Of a stretch of DNA of 64,000 bases, positions 48,864 through 58,231 are shown in pieces. The stretch lies in assembly GCF_008704935.1 (NCBI RefSeq), contig NZ_CP023692.1, positions 3,452,001 through 3,516,000 of the forward strand, given 5' to 3'. Made by a program: the position numbers and the translations under genes. The first letter of the stretch is position 1; every line of letters begins with the position of its first letter. The stretch is from Streptomyces vinaceus. Lineage in GTDB: Bacteria; Actinomycetota; Actinomycetes; Streptomycetales; Streptomycetaceae. The notes below the pieces were generated by a model. That model was not told the origin of the DNA, did no database searches, and saw nothing but the letters and a program-made list of their open reading frames with translations.

Positions 48864-51800
48864 TCAGCGGCGGCGCGGGCCGCCTTCCTCGCCCTCGTCC
48901 TCCCGGCGCGGGCCGAGCAGCTCGTCCGCGAGGGTCGGCAGGTCGTCCAGCGGGGTTTCCTCGGCCCAGGCGGGCCGCGGCCGGCTCGGCCGGCCCCCCG
49001 ACCGGTCCTCTTCGCCCTGCCCGGCCGGGCGGCCGTCGGCGCCGAAGACCGGTAGCTCACGGGTGGCGTCCTCGCCGGCGTCCCGGAAGATGCCCGGCGG
49101 CACCCGGTCGGCCGGGCTCTCCTCCGGACGCCGGGCCGTCGGCCGCGTGGCGGACCGCGCCGGTCCTGACGGGGTCCGACCGGCCGGAGGGGTCGTACGG
49201 GACGGCCGTACGGGCGGCAGGACCGCCGTCTCGTCGGCCGGACCGGACGGGGGGACGGCGGGCAGGACCGAGGTCTCCGCCGCCGGGTCGATCTTCGGCA
49301 CCGGGACCGTCTGCGTCACGTCGTCCGGCTGGACGACCCGCTTGACCATCGGGGTCTCCACCGTCACGGCGTCGTCCGGCAGCGGCTCCTTGGTCATGGG
49401 CACCTTGGGCGCAGGAGCCGCGGGGGCCGCGGGAGCCGGAGCAGCCGGTTCCGGAGCAGGCGCGGGAGCCGCAGCGGCCTGCGCCGAAGCCGCCGCGGCC
49501 TTCGCCGCCGCCGCTGCCGCCGAGGCCTCCGCCAGCCGGCGCGCCTCCTCGGCCCTCAGCAGGGCCTCCTCGGCCCGCCGCTGCTTCTCCAGCCGCCGTT
49601 CCTCGGCCTCGGCGCGCAGCCGGGCCTCCTCCTCGGCCTGCCTGCGCAGCCGCTCCTGCTCCGCCGCGCGGGCCTTCTCCTCGGCCTCGGCGCGCAGCCG
49701 CTCGGCCTCGGCCCGGGCCCGGGCCTCCTCCTCGGCGCGCAGCCGCTCCTCCTCCGCCCTGCGGGCGGCCTCGGCCTCGGCCTTGATCCGGGCGGCCTCC
49801 GCCTCGGCCTTCAGCCGGGCTTCCTCCTCGGCGCGCAGCCGCTCTTCCTCCGCCTTGCGCGCCGCCTCTTCCTCGGCCCTGCGCCGGGCGACCTCCTCGG
49901 CCTTGCGCCGGGCCTCGGCCTGAGCCGCCACCTCGGCCTCCGACAGCGGAAGCATCCGGTCCAGGCGGTGGCGCACGACGGTGGTGACGGACTCCGGGTC
50001 CTGGCCCGCGTCGACCACCAGGTAGCGCCCGGGGTCGGCCGCGGCCAGCGTCAGGAACCCGGCCCGCACCCGCTGGTGGAACTCGGCCGGCTCCGACTCC
50101 AGCCGGTCCGGGGCCTCCGTGAACCGCTCCCGCGCCGTCTCCGGCGACACGTCGAGCAGCACGGTCAGGTTCGGTACGAGCCCGTCGGTGGCCCAGCGCG
50201 AGATCCGGGCGATCTCGGTCGGGGACAGGTCGCGCCCGGCGCCCTGGTAGGCGACCGAGGAGTCGATGTAGCGGTCGGAGATGACGACCGCGCCGCGCTC
50301 CAGGGCCGGCCGTACGACGGTGTCCACGTGCTCCGCGCGGTCGGCGGCGTACAGCAGCGCCTCGGCGCGGTTCGACAGCCCGGCCGAGGAGACGTCGAGC
50401 AGGATGGAGCGGAGCCGCTTGCCGACCGGGGTGGCCCCCGGCTCCCGGGTCACGACGACCTCGTGGCCCTTGCCCCGTATCCAGTCGGCCAGCGCCTGGA
50501 CCTGGGTGGACTTGCCGGCGCCGTCGCCGCCCTCCAGGGCGATGAAGAACCCGGCGTCGGACGCCGCCTGCACCGGCTCCCCGCCCCGCAGCGCCTCGCG
50601 CAGGTCACGGCGGAGCGGTACGCCGCTGCGGTCGTCGGCCTTGGTGAGCACCACGACGGCGACGGGCAGCAGCAGGGCGCCGACCAGCATCAGGGTGAAG
50701 GCGGCTCCGCCGTGCGCGAAGACGACGTCCCCGGAGGCCAGCCGGTGCGGGCCGATCGCCGCGGCCAGGACGGGGGCAAGGACGGCTCCCGTGCCCACGG
50801 CCACGCGTACGACGGCCTGGAGGTGCTCGGTGACCCGGGCCCGGCGGAACTCCTCGGTCTCCTGGTCGAGCAGGGTGTGCCCGGTGTTGGCGGCCACGCC
50901 CGCGGCGGTGCCGGCGAGCAGCGACAGGAACAGCACGGTCGCGGTGTCCGGCACCAGCCCGGTCAGCAGCAGCGCGATGCCGGCCACCGCGATGGCCAGG
51001 GCCAGCAGCCGGCGCCGGGACAGCGCGGGCAGCACCTTGCCGGCCTGGGTGGCGCGGATGCCGATCCCGGTGCCGCCGAGCAGCGCCAGGACGAGCAGGG
51101 AGAAGGTGGCGGGGCCGCCGCCCAGGTCGAAGGCGTGCAGCACGGCCACGGCCGCGGCACTGGCCACGGCTCCGGCGACGGCGGCGCAGGCCAGGACGAG
51201 CAGCGGAATGGCCCCCGTACGCCCCTTCTCCGGCCGGTCCCCCGCCTTGGGGGCGCGCAGGCCCTCCAGCGGGGAACGCGGGCGCGGGGTCTTCGCCGCG
51301 GGCAGCACGAGCGGGAGCAGCAGCGAGACCGACGCCGCGAAGAGGCCTGCGGCCACGTACGAACCCAGGGCGGCCTGGTTCTCAGCGAACCAGTCCACGC
51401 CGAGGCCGAGGGCCTTGCCGACCAGGGTCGCGGCGAGCAGCACGGCGGCGGCCGCGGGCAGCGCGGCGAAGGAGGTACGCAGGTTCAGCCGGCGCAGCGC
51501 GTCGAGGTGGTCCGGCAGCGGGCGTACGGTCGCGCCCTCCGGCGGCGGCGAGGGCAGCAGGGCGGGAGCCGCGCTGTCCTTGGCCAGGGTCCACAGCCGC
51601 TCGGCGACGCCGGCGACGAAGACGGTGGCCAGCAGCGCGGTCAGCGCGTGGGCCGCGATCCAGTCGAGCCAGAGCGGGGCGACGACGAACAGGCCGAGCC
51701 GGATCCCGTCGGCGCCGATCATCGTCCAGCGGCGGTCCAGTCTGCCGCCGGCCTCCTTCGGGGCGAGGAGCCCCGCCAGCGGACCGAGCAGGACGGCGCC

Positions 51801-52100
51801 GAAGATGAGGGTGGCGAGGATCCGGACCCCGAAGACGGCGGCGATGGTGAGGGCCCAGCCCTGGTAGCCGCTGCCGAAGGTCTCTTCGGAGACGGCGCTC
51901 TGGAAGGCCAGCAGCACCAGCACCAGCAGGGCGAGGGCGTCTCCGATGCCGCTGACCAGCTGGGCGCTCCACAGCCGGCGCAGCCTGGGGGTGCGCAGCA
52001 GGGCGCGCACCGCGCGCTCGCGGGAATCCGCGGCGAGGGCTTCGTCGTAGGCGGGGTTGGCGGGGGCGGTCACGACCGTTGGCTGCTCGGCTCGCGTCAT
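48864..52100 (-). CDS. tmk: Fused MFS-like transporter and dTMP kinase
   Basis: A 1,078-aa fusion. Residues about 40-480 contain 11-12 TM helices of a major-facilitator-like protein. Residues about 515-710 are thymidylate kinase: P-loop FIALEGGDGAGKSTQ, DR(Y) motif VVISDRYIDSSVAYQGAGR, and the LID region. A 170-residue charged coiled coil (repeats of RAEEEA/RLRAEA) follows, then a Pro/Ala-rich disordered tail. dTMP kinase is essential for dTTP; the transporter substrate is unknown. The fusion is typical of Streptomyces. ATG at 52100. Confidence 0.9.
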   Translation of the reverse strand: MTRAEQPTVVTAPANPAYDEALAADSRERAVRALLRTPRLRRLWSAQLVSGIGDALALLVLVLLAFQSAVSEETFGSGYQGWALTIAAVFGVRILATLIFGAVLLGPLAGLLAPKEAGGRLDRRWTMIGADGIRLGLFVVAPLWLDWIAAHALTALLATVFVAGVAERLWTLAKDSAAPALLPSPPPEGATVRPLPDHLDALRRLNLRTSFAALPAAAAVLLAATLVGKALGLGVDWFAENQAALGSYVAAGLFAASVSLLLPLVLPAAKTPRPRSPLEGLRAPKAGDRPEKGRTGAIPLLVLACAAVAGAVASAAAVAVLHAFDLGGGPATFSLLVLALLGGTGIGIRATQAGKVLPALSRRRLLALAIAVAGIALLLTGLVPDTATVLFLSLLAGTAAGVAANTGHTLLDQETEEFRRARVTEHLQAVVRVAVGTGAVLAPVLAAAIGPHRLASGDVVFAHGGAAFTLMLVGALLLPVAVVVLTKADDRSGVPLRRDLREALRGGEPVQAASDAGFFIALEGGDGAGKSTQVQALADWIRGKGHEVVVTREPGATPVGKRLRSILLDVSSAGLSNRAEALLYAADRAEHVDTVVRPALERGAVVISDRYIDSSVAYQGAGRDLSPTEIARISRWATDGLVPNLTVLLDVSPETARERFTEAPDRLESEPAEFHQRVRAGFLTLAAADPGRYLVVDAGQDPESVTTVVRHRLDRMLPLSEAEVAAQAEARRKAEEVARRRAEEEAARKAEEERLRAEEEARLKAEAEAARIKAEAEAARRAEEERLRAEEEARARAEAERLRAEAEEKARAAEQERLRRQAEEEARLRAEAEERRLEKQRRAEEALLRAEEARRLAEASAAAAAAKAAAASAQAAAAPAPAPEPAAPAPAAPAAPAPKVPMTKEPLPDDAVTVETPMVKRVVQPDDVTQTVPVPKIDPAAETSVLPAVPPSGPADETAVLPPVRPSRTTPPAGRTPSGPARSATRPTARRPEESPADRVPPGIFRDAGEDATRELPVFGADGRPAGQGEEDRSGGRPSRPRPAWAEETPLDDLPTLADELLGPRREDEGEEGGPRRR

Positions 52101-52193
52101 CCGCCCAGCCTATCCGCTGTGCTCGGCAGCTGCGGAGCCCTGTGGACAACCATCCGCTGTGACCCCGGCCCCACCGCCGCGCGGAGCGAAAAA

Positions 52194-52226
52194 CCCCGGG
52201 CCCGTGCGCTTCGCACGGGCCCGGGG
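52194..52226 (-). terminator. Rho-independent terminator of topA
   Basis: 15-bp perfect arms (52194-52208, 52212-52226) with a 3-base loop, followed on the minus strand by TTTTT. Eight bases after the topA stop. One of the clearest intrinsic terminators in the window. Confidence 0.9.
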
Positions 52227-52233
52227 GTGGTGG

Positions 52234-55077
52234 TCAGTCGTCCGACGACGGGGCGGCCGCGGCCGCCTTCTTGGCGACCGTCTTCTTCGCGGCGGTCTTC
52301 GTCGCCGTCGTCTTCGCCGCCGTCTTCTTCGCGGCGGTCTTCTTGGCCGTCGTCGTCTTCTTCGCCGCGGCCTTGGTCGCCGTGGCCTTCTTCGCGGGCG
52401 CCTTCTTGGCCGGGGCCTTCTTCGCCGTCTTCTTGGCCGGGCCCTTCGCGCGCTTCTCCGCCAGCAGCTCGTAGCCGCGCTCCGGCGTGATCGTTTCGAC
52501 GTCGTCGTCCCGCCGCAGCGTCGCGTTCGTCTCGCCGTCCGTCACGTACGGCCCGAAGCGGCCGTCCTTGACGACCACCGGCTTCTCGCTGACCGGGTCG
52601 GTGCCCAGCTCCTTCAGCGGCGGCTTCGCCGCGGCGCGCCCGCGCTGCTTCGGCTGGGCGTAGATGGCGAGGGCCTCGTCGAGGGTGATCGAGAACAGCT
52701 GGTCCTCGGTCTCCAGCGACCGCGAGTCCGTGCCCTTCTTCAGGTACGGGCCGTAGCGGCCGTTCTGGGCCGTGATCTCCACGCCCTCGGCGTCCGCGCC
52801 CACCACGCGCGGCAGGGACATCAGCTTCAGCGCCTCGTCCAGCGTGACCGTGTCGAGGCTCATCGACTTGAAGAGCGAGGCCGTGCGCGGCTTCACCGCG
52901 TTCTTGCCCGTCTTCGGCGTGCCCTCCGGCAGGATCTCCGTCACGTACGGCCCGTAACGACCGTCCTTCGCGACGATTTCGTTCCCGCTCACCGGGTCCT
53001 TGCCCAGCTCGAACTCGCCACTCGGCTTCGCGAAGAGCTCCTCCGCGTACTCGGTCGTCAGCTCGTCCGGCGCCAGGTCGTCGGGCACGTCGGCCCGCTG
53101 GTGGCCCTCCGCGTCCTTCTCGCCGCGCTCGACGTACGGCCCGTAGCGGCCGACGCGCAGCACGATGCCCTCGCCGACCGGGAAGGAGGAGATCTCCCGG
53201 GCGTCGATCGCGCCGAGGTCCGTGACCAGCTCCTTCAGGCCGCCGAGGTGGTCGCCGTCGGCCGGTACGACCTCGGACGCGTCCTCGGAGCCGAAGTAGA
53301 AGCGCTTCAGCCACGGCACGGACTGTGCCTCGCCCCGCGCGATGCGGTCGAGGTCGTCCTCCATCTTGGCCGTGAAGTCGTAGTCGACGAGCCGCCCGAA
53401 GTGCGTCTCCAGCAGGTTGACCACGGCGAACGACAGGAAGGACGGCACGAGCGCCGTGCCCTTCTTGAAGACGTACCCGCGGTCCAGGATCGTGCCGATG
53501 ATCGACGCGTACGTCGACGGGCGGCCGATCTCCCGCTCTTCCAGCTCCTTGACCAGCGAAGCCTCGGTGTAGCGGGCCGGCGGCTTGGTCGAGTGGCCGT
53601 CCGCCGTGATCTCCTCGGCCGACAGCGCGTCGCCCTCGGCGACCTGCGGCAGCCGCTTCTCGCGGTCGTCGAGCTCGGCGTTCGGGTCGTCCGCGCCCTC
53701 GACGTACGCCTTCATGAAGCCGTGGAAGGTGATCGTCTTGCCGGAGGCGGTGAACTCGGCGTCCCGGCCGTCCGACGCGCGGCCACCGATCCTGACGGTG
53801 ACCGAGTTGCCGACCGCGTCCTTCATCTGGGAGGCGACGGTCCGCTTCCAGATGAGCTCGTACAGGCGGAACTGGTCGCCGGTCAGACCCGTCTCGGCCG
53901 GGGTGCGGAAACGATCACCCGAAGGGCGAATCGCCTCGTGCGCCTCTTGCGCGTTCTTGACCTTGCCCGCGTAGACGCGCGGCTTCTCCGGCAGGTAGTC
54001 GGCCCCGTAGAGCTGCGTGACCTGCGCCCGCGCCGCCGACACCGCGGTGTCGGAGAGCGTGGTGGAGTCCGTACGCATGTAGGTGATGAAGCCGTTCTCG
54101 TACAGCTTCTGCGCCACCTGCATCGTCGCCTTCGCGCCGAAGCCCAGCTTGCGCGAGGCCTCCTGCTGGAGCGTCGTCGTACGGAAGGGGGCGTACGGGG
54201 AGCGGCGGTACGGCTTGGACTCGACCGAGCGGACGGCGAACGAGGTGTCCGCCAGCGCGGCGGCCAGCGCCCGCGCGTTCGCCTCGTCGAGGTGCAGCAC
54301 CTCGCTCTTGAGCTGCCCGTTCGAGCCGAAGTCACGGCCCTGCGCGACGCGCTTGCCGTCCACCGTGTTCAGGCGGGCGACCAGGGTCGAGGGGTCGGAG
54401 GCGTCACCGGCGCGGCCGGTGGAGAAGGTTCCGGTCAGGTCCCAGTACTCGGCGGAACGGAAGGCGATGCGCTCGCGCTCCCGCTCGACGACGAGGCGGG
54501 TGGCCACCGACTGGACGCGGCCGGCCGACAGGCGCGGCATGACCTTCTTCCACAGGACCGGCGAGACCTCGTAGCCGTAGAGGCGGTCGAGGATGCGCCG
54601 GGTCTCCTGGGCGTCGACCATGCGCTGGTTCAGCTCGCGCGGGTTGGCGACGGCGTCGCGGATCGCGTCCTTGGTGATCTCGTGGAAGACCATCCGGTGG
54701 ACGGGGACCTTGGGCTTGAGCACTTCCTGCAGGTGCCACGCGATGGCTTCGCCCTCGCGGTCCTCATCGGTGGCGAGGAAGAGTTCGTCGGACTCGGCCA
54801 GCAGCTCCTTGAGCTTCCTGACCTGCGCCTTCTTGTCGGCGTTGACGACGTAGATCGGCTGGAAGTCGTGTTCGACGTCCACGCCGAGACGGCGGACCTC
54901 GCCCGTGTACTTGTCGGGGACCTCGGCGGCGCCGTTCGGGAGGTCGCGAATGTGCCCGACGCTCGCCTCGACGACGTATCCCGGGCCGAGGTAGCCCTTG
55001 ATCGTCTTCGCCTTGGCAGGGGACTCGACGATGACGAGTCGGCGGCCGCCCTTTGCGGTCTCGCTAGTCGGGGACAA
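52234..55077 (-). CDS. topA: DNA topoisomerase I
   Basis: A 947-aa type IA enzyme that relaxes negative supercoils. The Toprim domain starts LVIVESPAKAKTIKGYLG with DEDREGEAIAWH. The active-site Tyr is in GFITYMRTDSTTLS. Several C-terminal repeat domains follow (DPVSG or GRYGPYVE blocks). The end is a Lys/Ala-rich tail (AKKTAAKKT-type repeats), the hallmark of actinobacterial TopA, which gives high processivity. The TTG at 55077 (MSPTSETAKGG) is chosen from the genus-wide start and a GGAGAGAAG site. Confidence 0.95.
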   Translation of the reverse strand: MSPTSETAKGGRRLVIVESPAKAKTIKGYLGPGYVVEASVGHIRDLPNGAAEVPDKYTGEVRRLGVDVEHDFQPIYVVNADKKAQVRKLKELLAESDELFLATDEDREGEAIAWHLQEVLKPKVPVHRMVFHEITKDAIRDAVANPRELNQRMVDAQETRRILDRLYGYEVSPVLWKKVMPRLSAGRVQSVATRLVVERERERIAFRSAEYWDLTGTFSTGRAGDASDPSTLVARLNTVDGKRVAQGRDFGSNGQLKSEVLHLDEANARALAAALADTSFAVRSVESKPYRRSPYAPFRTTTLQQEASRKLGFGAKATMQVAQKLYENGFITYMRTDSTTLSDTAVSAARAQVTQLYGADYLPEKPRVYAGKVKNAQEAHEAIRPSGDRFRTPAETGLTGDQFRLYELIWKRTVASQMKDAVGNSVTVRIGGRASDGRDAEFTASGKTITFHGFMKAYVEGADDPNAELDDREKRLPQVAEGDALSAEEITADGHSTKPPARYTEASLVKELEEREIGRPSTYASIIGTILDRGYVFKKGTALVPSFLSFAVVNLLETHFGRLVDYDFTAKMEDDLDRIARGEAQSVPWLKRFYFGSEDASEVVPADGDHLGGLKELVTDLGAIDAREISSFPVGEGIVLRVGRYGPYVERGEKDAEGHQRADVPDDLAPDELTTEYAEELFAKPSGEFELGKDPVSGNEIVAKDGRYGPYVTEILPEGTPKTGKNAVKPRTASLFKSMSLDTVTLDEALKLMSLPRVVGADAEGVEITAQNGRYGPYLKKGTDSRSLETEDQLFSITLDEALAIYAQPKQRGRAAAKPPLKELGTDPVSEKPVVVKDGRFGPYVTDGETNATLRRDDDVETITPERGYELLAEKRAKGPAKKTAKKAPAKKAPAKKATATKAAAKKTTTAKKTAAKKTAAKTTATKTAAKKTVAKKAAAAAPSSDD

Positions 55078-55438
55078 CTTGGCTCTTCTCTCCGGTCGGC
55101 ACTCGGTCGCGGTACGGCGACGCTGCGGAGTGTGACGGTACAACCCGCCCCCGTGTCAAACGGCGGAAGCCCGCAACGGCCACTCGAACGGTAACCCGAC
55201 AAGTGCCATTTCTGCCGCCCGGATACCGCGCCGGACCCGTAGCGATCACCGGGCCGGGTGGCCAGGGGGCCGTCTGGCCCCGCCCCCGCACCCCGTCCGG
55301 CGCCCCGTTCACGACGCGGATCCGAGCGGGTCGGCGCGCCGCCCGCGGCGCCGGTGACCAGGCTCCGGTCAGGCCCGTGATCTGGCTCCGGTCAAGCCCG
55401 TGACCAGGCTCCGGTCAGGCCCCTGACCGGGCCCGTGA
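55078..55438. promoter_or_regulatory. 361-bp region upstream of topA
   Basis: No gene is seen. It should hold the supercoiling-controlled topA promoter. It also contains a 3 x 23-bp tandem repeat at 55357-55425. Confidence 0.5.
55357..55425 (+). repeat. Three tandem 23-bp repeats
   Basis: Units share ACCAGGCTCCGGTCAGGCCC with one or two changes each; the third unit is followed by a partial fourth (ACCGGGCCCGTG). Non-coding. Confidence 0.75.
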
Positions 55439-55636
55439 TCACCGTCGCAGGAGGCACCACACACCGAGCGCCAGGCAGGTCCCGGCGGCGAGCAGTACCA
55501 GCGGTACGGCCACGGCGGGGCGCACACCCTCGGCCACCGGCGCCCGGCGCGCCGCGCACGCCCCCGTCCAGCCCAGCAGACCCGTTCCGAACAGCAGGAA
55601 CACGCCCGCCGCGAAGATCCCCGGACCACCCTCCAT
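55439..55636 (-). CDS. Small two-helix membrane protein
   Basis: A 65-aa protein: TM helix 1 GIFAAGVFLLFGTGLLGWTG, a short basic loop, and TM helix 2 VAVPLVLLAAGTCLALGVW. The ATG at 55636 has AAGGGGA 6 bases upstream. It lies after the methyltransferase gene on the same strand. Function unknown. Confidence 0.65.
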   Translation of the reverse strand: MEGGPGIFAAGVFLLFGTGLLGWTGACAARRAPVAEGVRPAVAVPLVLLAAGTCLALGVWCLLRR

Positions 55637-55817
55637 GGCCGTTCCCCTTACTCCCGCCTGCCCCGGGGCCGCTCGGGGACCCCGTACGGATCCCCCCCCG
55701 ATCCCCGTCGGCCGGGACTCGGACGCGCCCTGGGCGGAAGTCTGCCGACCGCCGCGGGGCGGGTCGTGAACCCCCGGTTACCCGACGGTTTCGGCCACGC
55801 CCTCCGGGGCCGCCGGA

Positions 55818-57335
55818 TCAGCCCTCGGCCGGCTCCAGGAACCCCTGCTCGACCAGGACGCGGATCGCCTCCGGAGTCCGGTCGCGCAACACCACCGGAT
55901 CCTCCTGCACCAGGTGCGCGATCGCGTCCAGGATCCGGCCCGCCGTGAGTGAGCCGTCGCACACTCCCGCGAAGCCCGCCCCGACCGTGTCGACCTTGGT
56001 CGCCCGCCGCATCCCGCGGTTCTGCCGCAGCACCACGTGCTCCGGATCCTCCGCGCCCGGCGCGCCGACCTGCTCCTGGACGACCTCCGCCGCCAGCACG
56101 AAGCGGGCCTCCAGCAGGGCCGCGTCATCGTGGTCGCGCAGGTAGTCCTGACGGGCGAAGTGGGCCACGACGGCGTCGCCGAGCGGCTGTTCCACCGAGT
56201 GCGGCCACTCCTCGACCACGATCGACGGCTCCGCCGCGTCGCTGCGCCGCAGGGTGATCCAGCCGAAGCCGACGGCCTTGGTCTTGCGCGCCTCGAACTC
56301 GTCCAGCCAGTCCTCGTACCGCCGCGCGTACTCGGCGGGGTCGGTGCGGTGGTCGCCCGCGTCGCGCAGCCACAGCTCGGCGTACTGCGTGACGTCCTGT
56401 ACGTCACGCTGCACGATCCACGCGTCGCAGCCGCGCGGCACCCAGGCGCGGACCCGGTCGTGCCAGTCCTCGCCGTCCACGTGCTGCCAGTTGCCGAGGA
56501 ACTGCGCGTACCCGCCCGGGTTGAGGTGCGTGCCGGCCTCCTGAACGAGGGTCCGGCACAGGTCGTCGCCGCCCATCCCGCCGTCGCGGTACGTCAGCCG
56601 CGCGCCGGGGGAGATCACGAACGGCGGGTTCGACACGATCAGGTCGTACGTGGCCTCGCCGACCGGCTCGAAGAGCGAGCCCTGGAGCAGCTCGGCCTCC
56701 TGGGCGCCGGACAGGGCCAGGGTCAGCCGGGTGAAGTCCAGGGCCCGGGGGTTGACGTCCGTCGCGGTGACCCGGGTGGCGTGCTGTGCGGCGTGCAGGG
56801 CCTGGATGCCGGAGCCGGTGCCGAGGTCGAGGGCGCTGGCGACCGGGGTGCGGACGGTGATCCCGGCCAGGGTGGTGGAGGCTCCGCCGACGCCGAGGAC
56901 CACGCCCTCCTCCCGGCTGCCGATCCCGCCGGCCCCGCCGACGGCGCAGCCGAGGTCGGAGACGATGAACCAGTCCTCCCCGTCGGGACCGCCGTACGGG
57001 CGCACGTCGACGGTGGCGTACACCGCGTCCCCGCCGTCGGCGGCCTCCTCCCGGCGCAGCCAGCCGTCGGCCAGCGCGGCGTCGAGGGGCAGGGCCCGGG
57101 CCACGTTCACGTACGGCTCCGGCTGCTGGAGCAGGAACAGCCGGACCAGGCTCGCGAGCGGGCCGTCGCTGCCGCGCGTGGCGCGCAGGGCGGGGACCGT
57201 CTCGCTGCGGGCCAGCGCGGCGTAGGCGGGGGCGCCGAGCAGGTCGAGCAGGCCGTCGGCGGTGAAGCCGGCGGCGAGCAGGGCCGTGCGGAGCTCGGCG
57301 GCGCGGTCGGGCGAGGGGAGACTGGTGGTACTCAC
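55818..57335 (-). CDS. Class I SAM-dependent methyltransferase
   Basis: A 505-aa protein. The N-terminal 150 residues form an accessory domain (DUF7059-like by memory). The methyltransferase has motif I ALDLGTGSGIQALHAA and the N6/N5-type NPPF motif in IVSNPPFVIS, like HemK/RlmG-type enzymes that methylate glutamine or RNA bases. A C-terminal domain of 200 residues follows. The substrate is unproven. The GTG at 57335 (MSTTSLPSPDRAAEL) is chosen; the longer frame adds Arg-rich sequence. Confidence 0.82.
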   Translation of the reverse strand: MSTTSLPSPDRAAELRTALLAAGFTADGLLDLLGAPAYAALARSETVPALRATRGSDGPLASLVRLFLLQQPEPYVNVARALPLDAALADGWLRREEAADGGDAVYATVDVRPYGGPDGEDWFIVSDLGCAVGGAGGIGSREEGVVLGVGGASTTLAGITVRTPVASALDLGTGSGIQALHAAQHATRVTATDVNPRALDFTRLTLALSGAQEAELLQGSLFEPVGEATYDLIVSNPPFVISPGARLTYRDGGMGGDDLCRTLVQEAGTHLNPGGYAQFLGNWQHVDGEDWHDRVRAWVPRGCDAWIVQRDVQDVTQYAELWLRDAGDHRTDPAEYARRYEDWLDEFEARKTKAVGFGWITLRRSDAAEPSIVVEEWPHSVEQPLGDAVVAHFARQDYLRDHDDAALLEARFVLAAEVVQEQVGAPGAEDPEHVVLRQNRGMRRATKVDTVGAGFAGVCDGSLTAGRILDAIAHLVQEDPVVLRDRTPEAIRVLVEQGFLEPAEG

Positions 57336-57401
57336 CGGTCCATTGTGTCGGCTGCCGCCCCCGATGCGTATGCCGCGCGGCCGGTGACGCCTGCGACGCA
57401 T

Positions 57402-57445
57402 GGGCCGGGGCGGCCGGATTCCTCGGAACCCGGCCGCCCCGGCCC
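57402..57445 (-). terminator. Large hairpin after the lipoprotein gene
   Basis: 16-bp perfect arms (57402-57417, 57430-57445), loop 12. It lies 48 bp past the lipoprotein stop. Between them, a CGTACGGCCGTGTCG unit is repeated about two and a half times (57446-57488). Confidence 0.7.
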
Positions 57446-57492
57446 TCGTACGGACGTGTCGCGTACGGCCGTGTCGCGTACGGCCGGCCCGC

Positions 57493-58059
57493 TCACTTCG
57501 GCGATGCCGACGGCGCCGCTACCTGGCAGCCCTTCTGGCCGTTCATCGCCTTGTCCAGGCCGCCCGCCTTGAGCGTGTTGAGCGCGTTCTTGCCGCCCTG
57601 GGTGGCCTGGTCGAGTCCGCCGGCCACCTCCTTGAGGCCCTCGGCGAACTTCGTCTGGTCCTTCGCGTCCAGGGCTTCCATCTTCGTCTTCAGGTCGGCG
57701 TATCCCTTGGAGGACTCCTCGAAGCCCTTGATCGCCGTCGCCTGCGTCGTCTGACCGTCCTTGACCGGCGGAACCCCCGCCCCCTGCAGGGCGGTTCCCA
57801 TCGCCTTGTACGACGCCGACATGGTCCCGAACGCAGCCGAGTCGGTCGTCTGCACCTCTTCGGGCTTGCTGCTCTCGGTCGCCACCCGCTTGATGTCCGC
57901 GTTGGCGGTCTCGATCTTCTTCAGCTCGGGCTGCCACTTGTCGCAGACCTTCTTGGCCCAGGCGTTGGCCTTCTCGTCCCCGTCGTCGCCGCCGCAACCG
58001 GACAGCACGAGCATCAGTACCGCACCGCCGGACACCGCGGCCGCAAACTTCTTGTTCAC
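57493..58059 (-). CDS. Small lipoprotein
   Basis: A 188-aa exported protein. The signal peptide ends in the lipobox VLSGC (cysteine near 22), followed by GGDDGDE. The mature part is helical and charged, with cysteines in VCDKW and KGCQV. It resembles the small lipoproteins found beside hppA in Streptomyces; function unknown. The GTG at 58059 has AAGGGA about 9 bases upstream. Confidence 0.78.
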   Translation of the reverse strand: MNKKFAAAVSGGAVLMLVLSGCGGDDGDEKANAWAKKVCDKWQPELKKIETANADIKRVATESSKPEEVQTTDSAAFGTMSASYKAMGTALQGAGVPPVKDGQTTQATAIKGFEESSKGYADLKTKMEALDAKDQTKFAEGLKEVAGGLDQATQGGKNALNTLKAGGLDKAMNGQKGCQVAAPSASPK

Positions 58060-58124
58060 CGGATTGGTCCCTTCGAAGGCTCTCGGCCCGGAAGATACAC
58101 GCCCGCCATCCGGGCACGCGGAAA

Positions 58125-58164
58125 GGCGGACGGACGGCGCGTCAGTCCGCGCCGCCCGTCCGCC
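58125..58164 (-). terminator. Terminator after hppA
   Basis: 17-bp arms (58125-58141, 58148-58164) with one G-U-type mismatch and a 6-base loop, 68 bp past the hppA stop. Confidence 0.65.
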
Positions 58165-58231
58165 GTTCGGGCCTATCTCCGAGTCCTCGGGCCGGCCGGC
58201 CCGCAAGGCCCTTCGAGGGTCTCCCCCCAGG

